A DNA stretch of 64,000 nt from Pyricularia pennisetigena (Eukaryota > Ascomycota > Sordariomycetes > Magnaporthales > Pyriculariaceae), in the NCBI RefSeq assembly GCF_004337985.1, contig NC_043744.1:5626325-5690324 (forward strand). Reading direction: 5' to 3'. Made by a program: the position numbers and the translations under genes. Under the pieces are notes generated by a model. That model saw only the letters and a list, made by a program, of their open reading frames with translations. It had not been told where the DNA came from and made no database searches. This document shows, in pieces, positions 1-13,631 of the stretch. Numbering within the stretch: the first letter of the stretch is position 1; every line of letters begins with the position of its first letter.

Positions 1-3000
1 CTCTGCATCAAGCAGAAGATCGATCCCTGATTTGGCCTACCGCGGACCACAAAACATGATCAAAAAGTGGCTCAGGGGCGAGCATGAAGAAGCAATAAAG
101 GGGAAACTTGATGAGAAGAAAATAAACAAAGGGATTGGGCTACAGTGGCAAAGTAAAAAAGTAAAGCCCTAACGTCATTTGATAGGTACAGAGTCTGAAT
201 TACGGGATTCATCCAGAGACCTTTGCTTGCTTCGTTCCACGGCCTTGAGAGCTGAGGAAAGAAGTAAACAACCCCTGCATCATGTTTTTCTTCAGCTCAC
301 ACTTGGCACCAATGTGAGTGGCACAGAGTATGTGCAAAGTAAATCTTTTTCTCCCTGTCATATTCTTTTTCTAATTCTCATTTTGGCTTACAGTTTCCAA
401 CTGGCTTGGTTCGTCAAAATCTACGATTTTGCCGCCGCAAACGCCTCCTCAAAAAGACCAAGACAATCTTCGCTCGTGTTTTGTCCAGCTGGTTCTTTCC
501 TCCCCCCAGGAGACCCAGAAAATAAGGTTGATGGAGACGGGCGACGGCGGCTCTCTTGTCGTTGCTAGTACTACTGGTTAAAACAGGCAGGAGAAGAAAA
601 ACCCGAAAAAAAATGTGGGCTTCGACGCCATAACGGAATACGAGATGCTTTTAACACTGTACCTCAATTGCTTTTTCCCTCCCCCTCCTTTAAGTGCTTA
701 CTACTTGCAGCATGCAATGAACGATCACGTAGCCAAATGCGCAGCAGGACTGAAAAGAAATGCACACAAAGGAGAGGATCGCGTACTTGTGCATGATAGG
801 ATCACGGCATGTTCCGCAGCCTAAATTCACAAAGCGATTCTTTCGCAGCAGCTATTGTATTTTTTCTCTCTCTCTTTTCTTTCGGTTCGTCAACGTGAAC
901 AGGAAGAAAAAGCCATTGGGAGAACGGCTCCTGTCATCTTGTTCGCATCGGGTCCTAAATTGCTAATTCTAGGCTAGACAAGGGTTTGGCCGGGGGCGTG
1001 GCTGACGGAGGGAGAATGATAGGTGGCCCTTCTTACTAAATTTTGCTAGCAAGCGGTGAACCAGCGGCCCACTAGAGTTAGGTCTAGCAGAAAGTAAGAT
1101 AAGGTGCCTGTCGGCCTTGCCTGTTCCTTTTTATTTTATTTCCTAATGTGTGACTTGTCTTGGTGGGAAAGGCTTGAATGCGCATCTCATTAATAGATCG
1201 AGGCTGGAGTCCTTTAGTCTCGAGGTCATGGGAGCTGGAAAGCTGGGGAAATGAAATTGGGGTGTATTGATAAATGAAATTGAAATGTACCAATGACCTG
1301 TCAAGCGCCGCATCACGTTTCTGCGGAGCAATCATTCAGCTTACAGGAAAATACGACGGTGCAAGTAGAGTTCTCGCCCCGGAAGAGACAAAAGTTATTG
1401 CTGTAGGTGACTGACTACACCTGGTGGTGCTGCTGCTGTTGCTGCCAGGCACGGTTCCTGCCGCGTCCGCCCTTGCCGCCGAATCAAGACACACAATGAA
1501 TGGCATGGAAGTTTTTGGTGCAAAAGGCCTGGCCGGGATATCATTATCTCGATCGTTCTTCCCGTTGCCCCCCGACCTTCCAAGTTATTCTTTACATCTC
1601 TATGATGATCATACCGCAAAAAGAAATCGGGGCACGGCGGAGAAAGCGAACGACCGTGATGTGGATCAATAAATTCGGGTATGGATCTCAATTAGCAGGG
1701 GAAGGGGTGAACCGTCAATGTGGGGAATCTACTTTTCTCTTGTGGTTCCCGTCCTGATTGCCTTGCTGCGGGTTCCTTGCCCAAGATATCCATCCTAATC
1801 ATGAACCAATATTACAACACTCGCAGAAATTATATAATGCGCTGATATATGGGGCTCGTGGGTGACAAGAGTAGACAGGAAGGAGGTTTTACGCCGGCAC
1901 AGGATCGGAGAAAAAGAGAATAAAGGAGTTGAAAAAAAAAGGAGACCAGAGCTTCGGACAACCGGTTGTTTCGGAATGTTTCTTTGTCGTTGGCGAACCA
2001 GTAGGTCAGGCCATAAAAGCAAGAAATAAATCAGACAGAGCGGCTATGGTTACCAGGAAAACAAAACAAACAAGTAGATGAAGAGTTTCAGTGGCACTCG
2101 GGAGCGCATTCACGACTTACAGTACAGAGCTAACAAGCTGCGTGGTGGTAGCACGCAGTGGATAAGGGGCAGCAGCGCACAGCACCAACGGTATGATTGA
2201 CGCCGTACGGACCTGCAGCTTCCAAGGCCAGGCGGCCATCTGAACCAGAACCAAACTCTTGACCGGGCATTTGGACAACGGTTTCCGGGATGGCGATTGG
2301 GTCAAGGCCACCACATCGGGCACGTCTCGGCCTCTTCTTTACTTTCTACGAAACGATTCTTCCCGCTCAAGCTTTATTTTTGCTCTTGTCTCTGTCTGCT
2401 GCCTCTCCACACAAGCACCGATGGGGTCATCATTGTTCGTGTTGCGGAGGTCGCACGTTTCTGGATGCTCATGGGTCCTGTAAAGAAGCAGCCTGAGTGG
2501 GGAATCAATTCGACAAGTTAATGCAGGGCTTTCCGAAAGCACCGGCCGCTAATGACCTGCACCCACCAATGGGTGTGCAAACAGACATTTAAAAAAAAAA
2601 AAAAAAAAAAAAGGACTGGCAATGGAGTCAAGCACTGCCCGTACCGTGAAAGGACCGATCGACGATCTTATAGAGCACAAATCAGGAAACGAAAGCAATA
2701 ATACCAAGTATTTTGCAGACCTATAGCAGAAATCGGCAGTGAATAAATTCCGAGTACGTTAAAGTGACCATAGGTAAGAAAAGGCAGCGGCCAATATTTC
2801 CACAAAAATCAAAATCCGTACCTGGATTACCGACTTGGTTGGCTGTCAGTGACCAACACACCCTCACCCCTTTAGCCAAGCGCTGCTAGCGAGTAGTAAA
2901 TTTGTACCTACACCAACGCCCCCAGAAGCGTCTGGCTGACAGGGAGACGAGGAGCAAAAGAGCGCGCGGGCGGTGCAGCAGGTGCTTTTTTGTCTTTCTC

Positions 3001-4498
3001 TGCTGCCCTGGAACAGCCCCAGTCGCCCTTAGCGTCCCAACCAACGGTATCCATGTTCCAACCGGACCTGCCCAGCCCTGCCCCCTGCTCAGAACCCTTG
3101 CCTGGCCCTTGGTTCCTTTTTTCGGTCTTGACTACTACCGTCCAGCTCCCGGGCGCCGCTCATTCACACTCGCACATCATTGACTCCCCCCTGGGCCCAT
3201 TTGGACGGGCAACGCGCTGGACTTGGACTTTTTTTTTTTTGCGTGGCACCACTTTGCATTACCTTTCTGCTGAAAACTTCGACATCATCTCTCTTCGCTT
3301 TCTCCCGCCTCGTCCTTCACCCTTCCCGAAATTCTTCGACTTCGTATCGATTGGTTCTTTGAAGGTGTGCACGAGCGCTGGACAAAGTGCATAGCCAAGG
3401 GGGGAAACGCTTGTCTACCCGGAAAATTCATACAGAGCGGCCCTTATATCTTTTTTTTCTGGTTATATCTTATTTGTGTTCATGTTTTATTTTGCCACAG
3501 CGGCCTGTTTCCTATTTTCGTCCCGTTTCGTCCTTCGTCAGAAGGAAGTAGCTACGTACGCCTAGGTCCGAACTCGTTTGCGCGCGCCTGTCACGCACCA
3601 AACCAAAGCTACTGTTCGTTCAGTCAGCCAACTGTTCTTGCCTGTCGTCCCAAGCCTTTTCTGCTGCATATTTTGCCACCCTGCGACCGCGACACGAAAA
3701 GTCAAATCATAGAGAGCACCAAGTGACCAAAAAAAGAGCCCTATCGAACCAACTGAAGTCGCCTGCATGCATCATTCGTTGTGTGTGAGGTAGCACAGTC
3801 ATTCTTTACAATATTGTCCTTTCGGATTGAAAGACAATTACTGTTATAACGTGAGTTTTTTTTATTCCTTACTGCTGGCTTAGATTTGTTGCGTCGCTCC
3901 CATCAGCCCGCCGCGCACTCGTTTGCAATGAGAACATGCAGATCCACGACCCCGCGACAGTCACCCATTTCGGAAGCCGTGACAGCATCTCATGGGCAGC
4001 CCCGAAGACTATGCATGCTTGGTTGTCCAGTAGTCAGTCACCGTCTTACGACGCCAGCAGGCCTGTCTTTTACGGTGTCCAGCTGGATCACTCCTGCATT
4101 GGCACCGTCGCACCGGCAGCGATCATCATTAAGCTCCGAACATACCCGAATACCTCAGCTACCAGCACCGAATTTCTCACGAGCTGCGCGGTGGCTTGTC
4201 GGGAACCTACATGTCCAGACGCCAAGGCTGACAACAAACCTCAACTAACTGTAATATGCAGTCATCCGATCGAGTGTCTCTCGCTGGTCTACTTGGGACT
4301 CTTCCCAACCGTTCGCTACCCAACCGACACCGAATTCTCATCGATCACGATCACGCTTACAGGAGGAAACTGTTTAGCGGAATCCTCGCGATCTGAGTTC
4401 TAAAAACCACATTCTACCTCATCCAGCAACCTTCATTTGATTAATTTATAGGCCAACGAGGTCAACGAGCGGCCCCGGCGGCTCGAAAACGATTCTAT
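1..4498. other. Gene-poor left flank and probable 5' region of the next gene
   Basis: No protein family was recognised on either strand. Open frames here are short, overlap one another and have low-complexity or UTR-like composition. The stretch holds an A22 tract (2591-2612) and C/T-rich DNA from about 3000 to 4450. The right part probably contains promoter and 5' UTR of the gene starting at 4499. Just upstream of that start, a TTTATAG at about 4445-4451 looks like a 3' splice site, so a 5' UTR intron, or an upstream in-frame exon, is possible. Nothing suggests that a gene enters from the left edge. Confidence 0.5.
2591..2612. repeat. A22 homopolymer
   Basis: An uninterrupted run of 22 A in intergenic DNA. 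It is one of about ten A/T runs of 22-32 nt scattered through the window. Confidence 0.95.
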
Positions 4499-7400
4499 AT
4501 GCCTAGGTTTCCGGTTTCGTTTGGCAGGCGGAGGTCGACCGCAGACAGCTTAGATCATGGTGCCGTAGCAGCAGAACCATCGTTCCGCGTCCTCGAGAGG
4601 CCTGATGCCTCCAATGGCAAATCTTTTGATGGCGGTGCCCGGAACTCGGCCTACAAGCCAGGCCACAACCCAAAAGCTTCCATCTCCGTCGACCTCACTC
4701 CGATGGACGACAACATTTTTGCAGACTTGAAGACCACAAATCGGTACGTACCGTCGAAATTTCTCTTGTTCTTCTTATTCTTTCTTTTTCGATCGTGCCG
4801 CTGCCCGTTAATATACGGGAAAGCAAAAAGAGCTAGGATTTGGTGGTTCCATTTAAAAATTCGTGTCTCAGCCTAGCATGACACATGGTTTTGGCGAAAC
4901 CCCCCATGCTGCCTTGGTTGGGAAAATTAGCTGGCCTGTGCTAGGTGCCTAGAATCAGCCTCAGCCCCATCACAGCTCAGGGGCTGCAACACCGTGGGCC
5001 TTGTGCCGGGAGAAAGTCAATTTCGCCTCTTGGGCATCGCCATTGCTAGTTTTATGCTAACTGAAAGCTCAAGTAGTGGTAGTGGTCTGTCAAATAATAC
5101 CACGAAATCCTCATTAACCGACAATTCCTCCCGACACAGTAACGCTTCTACTGCTCCCTCCTCCACCCACGAAAACGTTGCTGCCATCCCCGAAGATTCC
5201 AAAAGGCCAGTACCCAAGAAGTCATACCAAGACATTCCTCTCCCCCCGATTCCGAAGTCGTCGAGCAGCGGATTTCTCAGAGCTGCCGGCCGAACCTTGT
5301 CATTTGGAACGAAGAAGAACCTATCTTCAAGCTCTGTGGGACAAGAGTCAGATATGCAATCATCGGCTGTCGACCAGCACGGGCCAGAGCAAATATCTAC
5401 TGTAGGAAGACCTCGAACCACGACATCATCTACAACGAGCACAGCCACCCCGCCCAAGCTTGACGAATCGAGCTCTTTTGACTTGGGTGGTGATTTTAGC
5501 AAGATGCTTAGCTTTGAGAAGAGGAAGAGCACTCTGACGTTGAAGGATGACCAGAATGGCCGTCAGGCTCTGGGGCCCCGTTCCTTGACTGGAAATCGTC
5601 TGAACCAACCTCAGCCTTCGCCTTTGACGATCGACAAAACTTCGCGGATAGAACCGTCACCATTTTCTTGGGGTAGTCATCACTCTGGAGATGGCCTGCT
5701 AAACAGCCCCAGCCACGGCAACGAGAATGCTCCACCAGTCCCGAAACATGGCTCTACATACTCATCAAGGCCACAGGGCCCGTCTCCGTCCTCTTCGGAA
5801 GGAAACCTACAGGCCGGTCACCTGGGTAACGATAGGAGATTGTCTGGAGAGGGCGAAGGAGAGGACACCTCACTCTTAAAAGATATTTCTACAGCGACCA
5901 GATTCCTGAAGAGCGGCAACGCACAAACCGGTAACGGTCGGTATCGGAGGGACGAGGACACTTTGGGATCCGGTTACAAGCAGTTTTCGAGCCCCAAAGA
6001 TGATGAAGATCTTTTCGACACAAGCCTAGTGAACTCGAGTAGAGCGGCAAGGCGCTACGTTGCTGAGAAGCCCAGCCCACCTCGCAACAAGGTCATGACT
6101 CCTGCTGAGTTTGAGAGATATCGTCAAGATAAGGAGAGGGGCTCAGAGAACGGAGATAAGTCTCCGACGAAAGACGACGATGACGATGATGAGGATATCA
6201 ACTATGAGGATGACGATGATGAGTTGGAGAAGTCAAAGCAGGCCGCTAAACAAAGGCAAAAGCAGGAGGCACACATGACAGTCTACCGGCAGCAAATGAT
6301 GAAGGTCACCGGCGAACCGGCGACTGGAGTTTCTGCCCGTCCTGGATTTTCGGCTTCATTCAGCACACCCAACCTGCTTCAGCCCCGTGGTCCGTCCCCC
6401 AACAAGTCTGTTGACGCATCGGGCGAGTCGGATGAGGATGAGGAGGTCCCCCTTGCCATCTTGGCCGCACACGGGTTTCCGAACAAGAACCGCCCACCAC
6501 ACCGCCTCAGCACGATGATGTCAAACCCCAACCTCAAGGTTGCTGCGCAAGCAAGCTACGCTCGCCCGGGCTCTTCACATGGCGATTCTCCTGCCTCTAA
6601 TGGTCCATCACCCTCAAGCGGTCGTCTCCCAGCTTTCGCCAGGAACCTTCCCCAAGATCCCTTCGTTGGGGCTGGGCTCGTGAACCATCCAGTTAGGGAA
6701 AGTCTTTCCTTCGGTGCTGGTGCGCCCGCTGCCCTCCAAACTCCTGGCGTGCCGCCTGGAGGTTTGGTAGGTGTCATTGCCGGCGAGGAACGCGCTCGTG
6801 CCTTGCGCCGGGGCAGCCCTGCCATCGATACACACAAGCCTCTGATGCCAATGTCAGGGCCCGGCGCCTTTGATCCCCTTGGTGCCGTTCCCTCTCATAT
6901 GATGTATCCGGCCCCTAACCCCCGACCGCTCTCGACAGTCGATCAAACGCAAGCGCAAATGAACCAGATGCAGCAGTTCATGCAGATGCAAATGCAATTC
7001 ATGCAGATGCAAATGATGCAGTCAAATGGCAATCGCATGTCACAAATTCCCCAGATGGCACCGCAAATGCCAGGCATGCCCGGCGGACAGATGCTAGGCA
7101 ACGGAATGATGGGCAATCCGGGGGACATGCGGCACAGCTTTGTGGACAATGGGTCTATGTTTGACCTGCCTATCCGCCCCGAGCAGCATGGCCGTAGCAT
7201 GAGCATGAGCATGGTGCAGCCCAGCTCGGCCTCTTGGATCCAGCCACCAATGCCAGGCCCCGGGTACACTCCAAGCATTCGCGTTCAGGGCGCCGGCTAT
7301 GCGCCTTCTATCGCACCGTCCGAAAGGAGCAACATCGGACTCCCCGGTCGCTACCGCCCTGTGTCTCAGATGCCGGCTGCTGCCCCTGCCGAAACTCGCA

Positions 7401-7660
7401 AGAGTTCGACTATGTCAGGAGCCCTCGGCTGGGACCAACCACGCACCAAGAGTCCGCTTGGATTTGGCGCAGCCAAGACGCCTAGCCCGGGCCCGGATGC
7501 GGCTCACAGCAAAAAGACGATTACTGCCGTCGCTGCAGATGATGAAGACGAGGACGACGAACAGGCCTGGGCTGCTATGAAGCAGAAGCGGGAAAAGAAG
7601 CGGTCGCTTTGGAAGTCTAAGAAGAGCTTCGGAACTGACCTCTCCCTCATGATCAAATAA
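4499..7660 (+). CDS. Conserved fungal low-complexity protein, function unknown
   Basis: Two exons, 4499-4743 and 5077-7660, give 942 residues. The intron starts GTACGT, has a TGCTAAC branch site at 5055-5061 and ends TAG; phase 2 on both sides makes the junction codon Arg. The protein is almost entirely disordered and rich in Ser, Pro, Asn and Gly. It has a run rich in Ser/Thr/Asn after the junction, an acidic Asp/Glu block (about residues 448-465) followed by a Lys/Gln-rich helix-like segment, a conserved-looking patch VPLAILAAHGFPNKNRPP (about 539), a Met/Gln-rich stretch (about 704-735) and a Lys-rich C-terminus (about 917-942). I recognise the general look of a family widespread in filamentous fungi but know no function. 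A downstream GTG-initiated reading of the second exon alone is not a plausible start. Alternative acceptors 3 or 9 nt upstream are in the same phase, and the 3-nt one would read a stop. Confidence 0.8.
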
Positions 7661-8620
7661 ACGACTCGAAAATAAGCAGCTCATTGCTGGCTGAAAAGAT
7701 TGCCCATTTCTCTCTTTCTTTTTCTCTCACATCATTTTTGCGGAACATAGCGTTCGGTGTGGCAGGGAAGACGATATTTTTCCTTCTCTGTGTATGCATT
7801 CCTGGATTTTCTTTATCCGTTTGGATCTTTTGTGTTTGTGGCCACTGGTCGGAAACTAATCTCGCCTCATACTACCTGACATTCAGTTCTTTTGGTTTTG
7901 GTGTTGGGCTCGCGCATACACAAGAAATATTTAATCTGTTGCTTGTCTTGGATACTTTGCTCTTTGTTTGGTTCGCACTTGTTTGAAAAGAGCACCACAC
8001 CTCGTCACAGCACAAATCTGCCTTTTGTATACCAACTGGGCCCACAAACCCTGTCACTAAAAGTGCATGCGTTATTATTGCTTTGGTTGCGCACAGCCGC
8101 ATTGGTTTGCTAATTTTGGTTGCGTTCTTGCCCTCACTCACACTCGTTTGCTTGTTTTTGTCTTTTCCTTTTTTGCTTCTTTTTATCACGGTGGTACGGA
8201 CGAGCGACAGGAACGGGAGAAAAGAAAGTAGAAGGGAGACAGACGGAGGGGACAACGAATTTGTACAGTGGATTGTTTTCTATGCATGAAAGAACGTTGT
8301 CATGATAGACTGATCCAAAAATGGTCGCAAAGGCAACGACGGAAATAGAGAAAACCCAATGCCGCCATTTGCCGTATTGAGGTGGAAGCCTGTGGCCTCT
8401 ACGTCAACTTCGTCCATAATCTAATTTACAAGCCTTTTGAATCATACTCTTACTATATTAAGCCGCAGCAAATTGCTCATTTTTCTGGAATTGATTGTTG
8501 ATATTCTTTTTTTGTCAGGCAAGCACAGTGGTCTAGGAAGATATCCTATTAGACTCTCTTCGCTGATTTTACTGTCAAGACGTCTTTTTCTGCTTTTATT
8601 CTTCAACATTCCCCGGCGCT
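7661..8620. other. Convergent 3' intergenic region
   Basis: About 1 kb between the stop of the upstream + strand gene and the stop of RIB4 on the - strand. It is T-rich, with UTR-like composition. Open frames here are hydrophobic T-rich readings without a recognisable domain. It presumably holds both 3' UTRs and polyadenylation signals. Confidence 0.6.
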
Positions 8621-9416
<796 letters not shown>

Positions 9417-10378
9417 CTTTTTGGGGGTTTAAAGGGTGGTTTGGTCTAGATAACGTTTTGTATGAAGTATATGTCTATCTCTTGTTTCTCTTTTTTCTTT
9501 TCTTTTTTCGTTCCTGGTCGGTTTTCGTCGAGAATGATTTTGCTAAAAAGGATTGGCCCGGTTTCGGTAGACAGTTGCTTTGGTGTTGGATGGAGAGGGG
9601 TAAAATAAAAAAAAAGGTACCTCTACTTTACCTTGCTCTTGGCTGAGCTATGATGCTTGTTTCAATTGAAGCCCCTTGCGCGCGCGTGCACTGAGTGGAT
9701 GGATGCGCGCGAATGCGGGGAACGAACCGAACGAACTTGTGTCTGAGCGGGGAGGACAGGGGTGGTGCGATTGGACCTTGGCAAGTGACGTCTTGGCTCC
9801 ATTGGAGATTGATAGAGATAGATGTCTCCTAATTGACTAACACGTACGTCTTGCTTACTGATATTCGCCCACATAGATTGATTTGACCACATAGCGTCAG
9901 CTTTTTGAGTTGCTGATTACAATTGTTGAAAGAAACTTTGGGCTTTGGAAGCTCAGTACCTCGAAGTGGGTCACATTTGCAAATGCATGTAAGATAGTTG
10001 CAGATGCCACGCCGAGTCTCGTGCCTGCCTCATTGACCTGCTTGTTGATTGAGGCCCGGGAAAGGAAAGAGCGACAGAGCACAGAGAGGATAGCCACGTG
10101 CAGCTTCCCTGAATGGAAACTCGAGGAAACAGAGTAGTTCAATCTCGCTGGTGAAGACAACGATGGCTTTATCTTGTTTTTTTGCTTTTCTTGTTTTGTA
10201 ATCCATTTCCTGCGTCATCGTTCGGACCAGGCATCAGCGGCCAGCAATGCGCTTCATTCAGCCTATCTTATGGACATTCTTATGCAATAATAATTGATCT
10301 ATATCAGAAACTCTATCTGTTAGTTTTCGTTTGTAATCTACGTGCCGAAGGCCCTGAGGAAGCCTAGTGCTCGATATC
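9417..10378. promoter_or_regulatory. Shared divergent promoter region of RIB4 and MLH2
   Basis: The 962 bp separate the start codons of two divergent genes and must hold both promoters. A GC-rich alternating purine-pyrimidine patch (GCGCGCGCGTGCA near 9677, repeated as GCGCGCG near 9705) lies centrally. I could not assign a factor-binding site or a clear TATA box. Confidence 0.45.
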
Positions 10379-13261
10379 ATGCCTATTGCTCCACTACCGC
10401 AAGACACGGTGCGCCTGCTGCGTGCCCATGTGGTGATCAGTACGCCCGTCTCCATCGTCAAGGAGCTGTTGGACAACTCAATTGATGCCAAAGCCACCAG
10501 CATCGAGGTGGTCGTCTCGCGCAACACGGTGGACAGAATAGAGGTCCGGGACAATGGAGTAGGGATTGAAACTCGGGACTTCGAAGCACTAGGGCGCCGT
10601 GGCCATACGAGCAAATTAAAGTCGGCCGACGAGCTGGAAAGTATTGGCGGAACATTTCTCGGGTTTCGTGGTGAGGCTCTTGCGGCCATGGCTGCTGTCG
10701 CAAAGGTAACGGTCACCACAAGGACGGCTGCAGACGATACGGCAACTGTCTTTGACTTGCTTGCGAATGGCAAAGGAACCCTCAAGCACTCCATCAAGTC
10801 TACACCTGTAGGAACAACCGTGACGGCCACGGATATGTTTGAACGCTTGCCAGTGCGGAAGAAGGTAGCGATCAAAGAGGCCAACTTAACCATGGCAAAG
10901 ATGAAGCAGCTTCTCACGGCGTATGCGTTGGCCAGGCCGCGGCTGAAGCTTTCCATCAAGGAGATGGGCATGGCCCATCCATGTTTGTCCTATTCACCTC
11001 GACCTGATGCAACAATGAAAGCGGCCGCAATGTGTCTGCTTGGATTGGATCTCGTTGCGCACTGCGGCGAAACTATCCACAGGACAGACGCTTCGACAAA
11101 ACGCAGAAATCTCGCCAGTAGTATTTTTGGTGAGCCTGCAAACCAATATGTGGGTGATGTCGAGATTATCGCTCTTCTTCCTGCTCAAGGTTTTGACCCA
11201 GTCAAGATCTCGAACAAAGGTGCTTTCTTCTCTGTTGATTCTCGACCAATGTCCTCCTCAAGAACAGTTTTCAAGAAAATTTACGCTCGCTTCAAGAAGT
11301 GCATTGCTAAATGTCTTGAGACGCCCGGTAATGGGAAGCAAGTCAAGGAGCCCTTTATTGCACTGAATATCAAGTGTCCCCACGGCAGCTATGATGTGAA
11401 CCTTGAGCCTGCAAAGGATGATGTGCTCTTTGCCAATGAGCAATCGATCATTGATGCGTCCGATGCTTTGTTTGAGAAGACATACGGTCTTTCTTCTTTG
11501 CAAGGTGAGGTTGAGAGAACCAGCAAACTGAGCCCAGTAAGTGTAGTCAACTCGGAGGAGAATATGGCAAGTATCAATATTCTTTCCAAGAATGGCTCGA
11601 TGAAAGCCGGGGGCATTGACTTCTCATCAAGTCTCGTTCAGCCATTCGATACTCCTCACCAGGTACTACGTCCACTTAACCCCAATGAGTATAATGCAAA
11701 GGATTTATCAATAGGTTATTTGCTGACATTCAAGATATATATACAGGAATCTGGCTCTGGTGACACTGGCAGGGCCCTTGCTACGCTTGTCAAAAATGCT
11801 TCAATCAAGCAGACAACATTAAGAGATGGAGCCCAGTGGAGTGTCAGCATGATGGATGGTGAGAGCAGCGACGACGAAGGCTCACTTCCAACTCAAAAGC
11901 AGCCTGCCAAACAGATGAATGGCACTATCGGGCTGTGTGTTGGATCGGAATCGACAGTCCCAACCTCACATCATCAGGAGGAAGACGTTTCGCGGCCCCT
12001 GGAGGGTGTCAATCCTTGGATGCTTGCAAAAATGAACGCTGCCATCAAGCAAAAACAGATCAATGAATCTCATCCTGTACCTCCTGACCCACCAGACTCT
12101 ACTAGAACCACCCTGCAATCCCAGATACCGTTGCGCGAGCCTCAATTCCCACGTCCAGAGCTCGCTCCTGGTCAAGCATTATGGGATAAGACCCCAGCCA
12201 GCGATGCTCCCATCTCCCCGCCGCGTTTCCCTGCTGTTAGAGATCTGGAGTTTACAATTTTTGGCCAATCACCGGTGCTGTCACCAATGCCAGCTCATCC
12301 TCCAACTCACGGAAACTTATTTAGAAGTCCTTTGCCGTCAGGCAATCAAGAACGTTGGAAATCATCAAGTCCATCCCCAACCGGCCCACAACAGGCGCCA
12401 CATCCTGAGAGCAACTACCAAACTCCGCCATCGTCTTCAGGAGCCGATCAAAGATCTCGCGGTGAGAGATCCAACAAAAGAGGAGGCGCTTTGCGGGGCG
12501 GCGGTCAACAGCTTCGACAGAGCAAGCTGTTTTCAAGGAATGTTTGGAAACCGAATCGTCCGAAGGGTGATTCTGAAAGCTTTGTACCAAACTTGCGTAA
12601 TCCTGAGCCGAATGGCTCTGGTGACTTGATGCCCCCTCTTGTATCCCCTGAACTTTGGGGAAAACAGCCTCAAAGGCTGCTGTTGCCATCGCAACAAAAC
12701 AGTCGCGATGGAGCTCCTTCAGATCTCATAGTTCGCGGGAGACAAAACCCGCGCAAGGAACCTTCTGGAAGATCTTTTGCCGCTGCGACCAAGCCTTTTT
12801 CCCCCATTATTTCGATAGGAGCTCCAATACAGCCAGAGATCACTACCGGGCGGGCTTTTTTGCAATGCGAAGCTTCCCCTATGGAGGGTGATATGCCTAA
12901 CCATGAAATGAGCTCGCGTCCAGCCACGAGAAGACGAAGTCGTTCAAGGTCTGGCAGACGCTCGAAGAGGCTCAAGAGCAGCATTTTGGCCCTGGAGACT
13001 GCTACTCTAGATACCTTGGGGTTGGAGATATGGAAAGAAAAATTCGACTTCAACCTTTTGCTGGCTCTCGAAGAGCGACTGTCAGTAATTGATGATTATC
13101 TCATGACTGGGGATATCCACGAGGGACTCTTGATAAACCAGGACACATTGGGTGGCATCGAGGCGCAGCTCAAATCAATTCTGTACGACCACCTGGTAGA
13201 CGAAGACGGACAAAGGTGTGACTGCGAGATCGACTTGCGTCGAGCGATGGTGGGAGAATAG
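10379..13261 (+). CDS. MLH2: MutL-family mismatch repair protein, MLH2 / human PMS1 type
   Basis: The start is the ATG at 10379; an upstream GTG in frame is not credible in a eukaryote. The N-terminus carries the GHKL ATPase motifs: ELLDNSIDA (Glu29, Asn33), DNGVGI (58-63) and GFRGEAL (95-101), followed by a transducer domain with GTTVTATDMF and LPVRKK. The phrase TVRLLRAHVVISTPVSIVKE and the TTRTAAD segment fit human PMS1 / yeast Mlh2 better than yeast Pms1, Mlh1 or Mlh3. The C-terminal half is a long Ser/Pro-rich linker and a short tail; I see no DQHAxxE endonuclease motif, as expected for MLH2, which partners MLH1. An 84-nt segment at 11663-11746 has a GTACTA donor, TGCTGAC branch and ATACAG acceptor and is free of stops. 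It is probably an intron, giving 932 residues; read through, the protein would have 960. Confidence 0.88.
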   Translation: MPIAPLPQDTVRLLRAHVVISTPVSIVKELLDNSIDAKATSIEVVVSRNTVDRIEVRDNGVGIETRDFEALGRRGHTSKLKSADELESIGGTFLGFRGEALAAMAAVAKVTVTTRTAADDTATVFDLLANGKGTLKHSIKSTPVGTTVTATDMFERLPVRKKVAIKEANLTMAKMKQLLTAYALARPRLKLSIKEMGMAHPCLSYSPRPDATMKAAAMCLLGLDLVAHCGETIHRTDASTKRRNLASSIFGEPANQYVGDVEIIALLPAQGFDPVKISNKGAFFSVDSRPMSSSRTVFKKIYARFKKCIAKCLETPGNGKQVKEPFIALNIKCPHGSYDVNLEPAKDDVLFANEQSIIDASDALFEKTYGLSSLQGEVERTSKLSPVSVVNSEENMASINILSKNGSMKAGGIDFSSSLVQPFDTPHQVLRPLNPNEYNAKDLSIGYLLTFKIYIQESGSGDTGRALATLVKNASIKQTTLRDGAQWSVSMMDGESSDDEGSLPTQKQPAKQMNGTIGLCVGSESTVPTSHHQEEDVSRPLEGVNPWMLAKMNAAIKQKQINESHPVPPDPPDSTRTTLQSQIPLREPQFPRPELAPGQALWDKTPASDAPISPPRFPAVRDLEFTIFGQSPVLSPMPAHPPTHGNLFRSPLPSGNQERWKSSSPSPTGPQQAPHPESNYQTPPSSSGADQRSRGERSNKRGGALRGGGQQLRQSKLFSRNVWKPNRPKGDSESFVPNLRNPEPNGSGDLMPPLVSPELWGKQPQRLLLPSQQNSRDGAPSDLIVRGRQNPRKEPSGRSFAAATKPFSPIISIGAPIQPEITTGRAFLQCEASPMEGDMPNHEMSSRPATRRRSRSRSGRRSKRLKSSILALETATLDTLGLEIWKEKFDFNLLLALEERLSVIDDYLMTGDIHEGLLINQDTLGGIEAQLKSILYDHLVDEDGQRCDCEIDLRRAMVGE

Positions 13262-13631
13262 GCGTGAGAATCATCTATGTCATCTCTGACAGGCACAGTA
13301 TGCGATTGACGCAAAAGATTGGTCATGGAGACAGTCCGACGGGATATGTATTTTAAAGGGCTATCGATTTTGCTGGATATTTTGCTTGACTGGATTTTTT
13401 CTTTGCTTGGTTGGAAGGCTTCGACAATTAGTCCAGATGATGTGGTCGAGTAGATGACAATGTCAAGAGCTATAAGAAATTGAGCCAATGCCTCATAGCT
13501 AGAAGATGCAGGTAAATAGCTTAGTTAAATAGCCCAAGGCGGGAGCTTTGTCCAGTTCTCGCCTGCTTGTCATTTATCCTGTTCATGATGGTGTCTGAGT
13601 GAGGATACAGTAGTCGGAACTTACAGTGGGT
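13262..13631. other. 3' flank of MLH2
   Basis: Short non-coding stretch after the MLH2 stop. No family was recognised on either strand. The CYP51 relic on the opposite strand fades out here; I could not follow it into the regions that encode the I-helix or the heme-binding cysteine. Confidence 0.5.

Noticed and set aside
3936..4403. 155-codon + strand frame before the 4499 gene
   Set aside because: No domain or conserved look; more likely 5' UTR, possibly carrying an upstream ORF.
10379..13261. Calling the MutL homologue PMS1 in the yeast sense
   Set aside because: N-terminal wording matches human PMS1/yeast Mlh2 and the C-terminal endonuclease motif is not visible.
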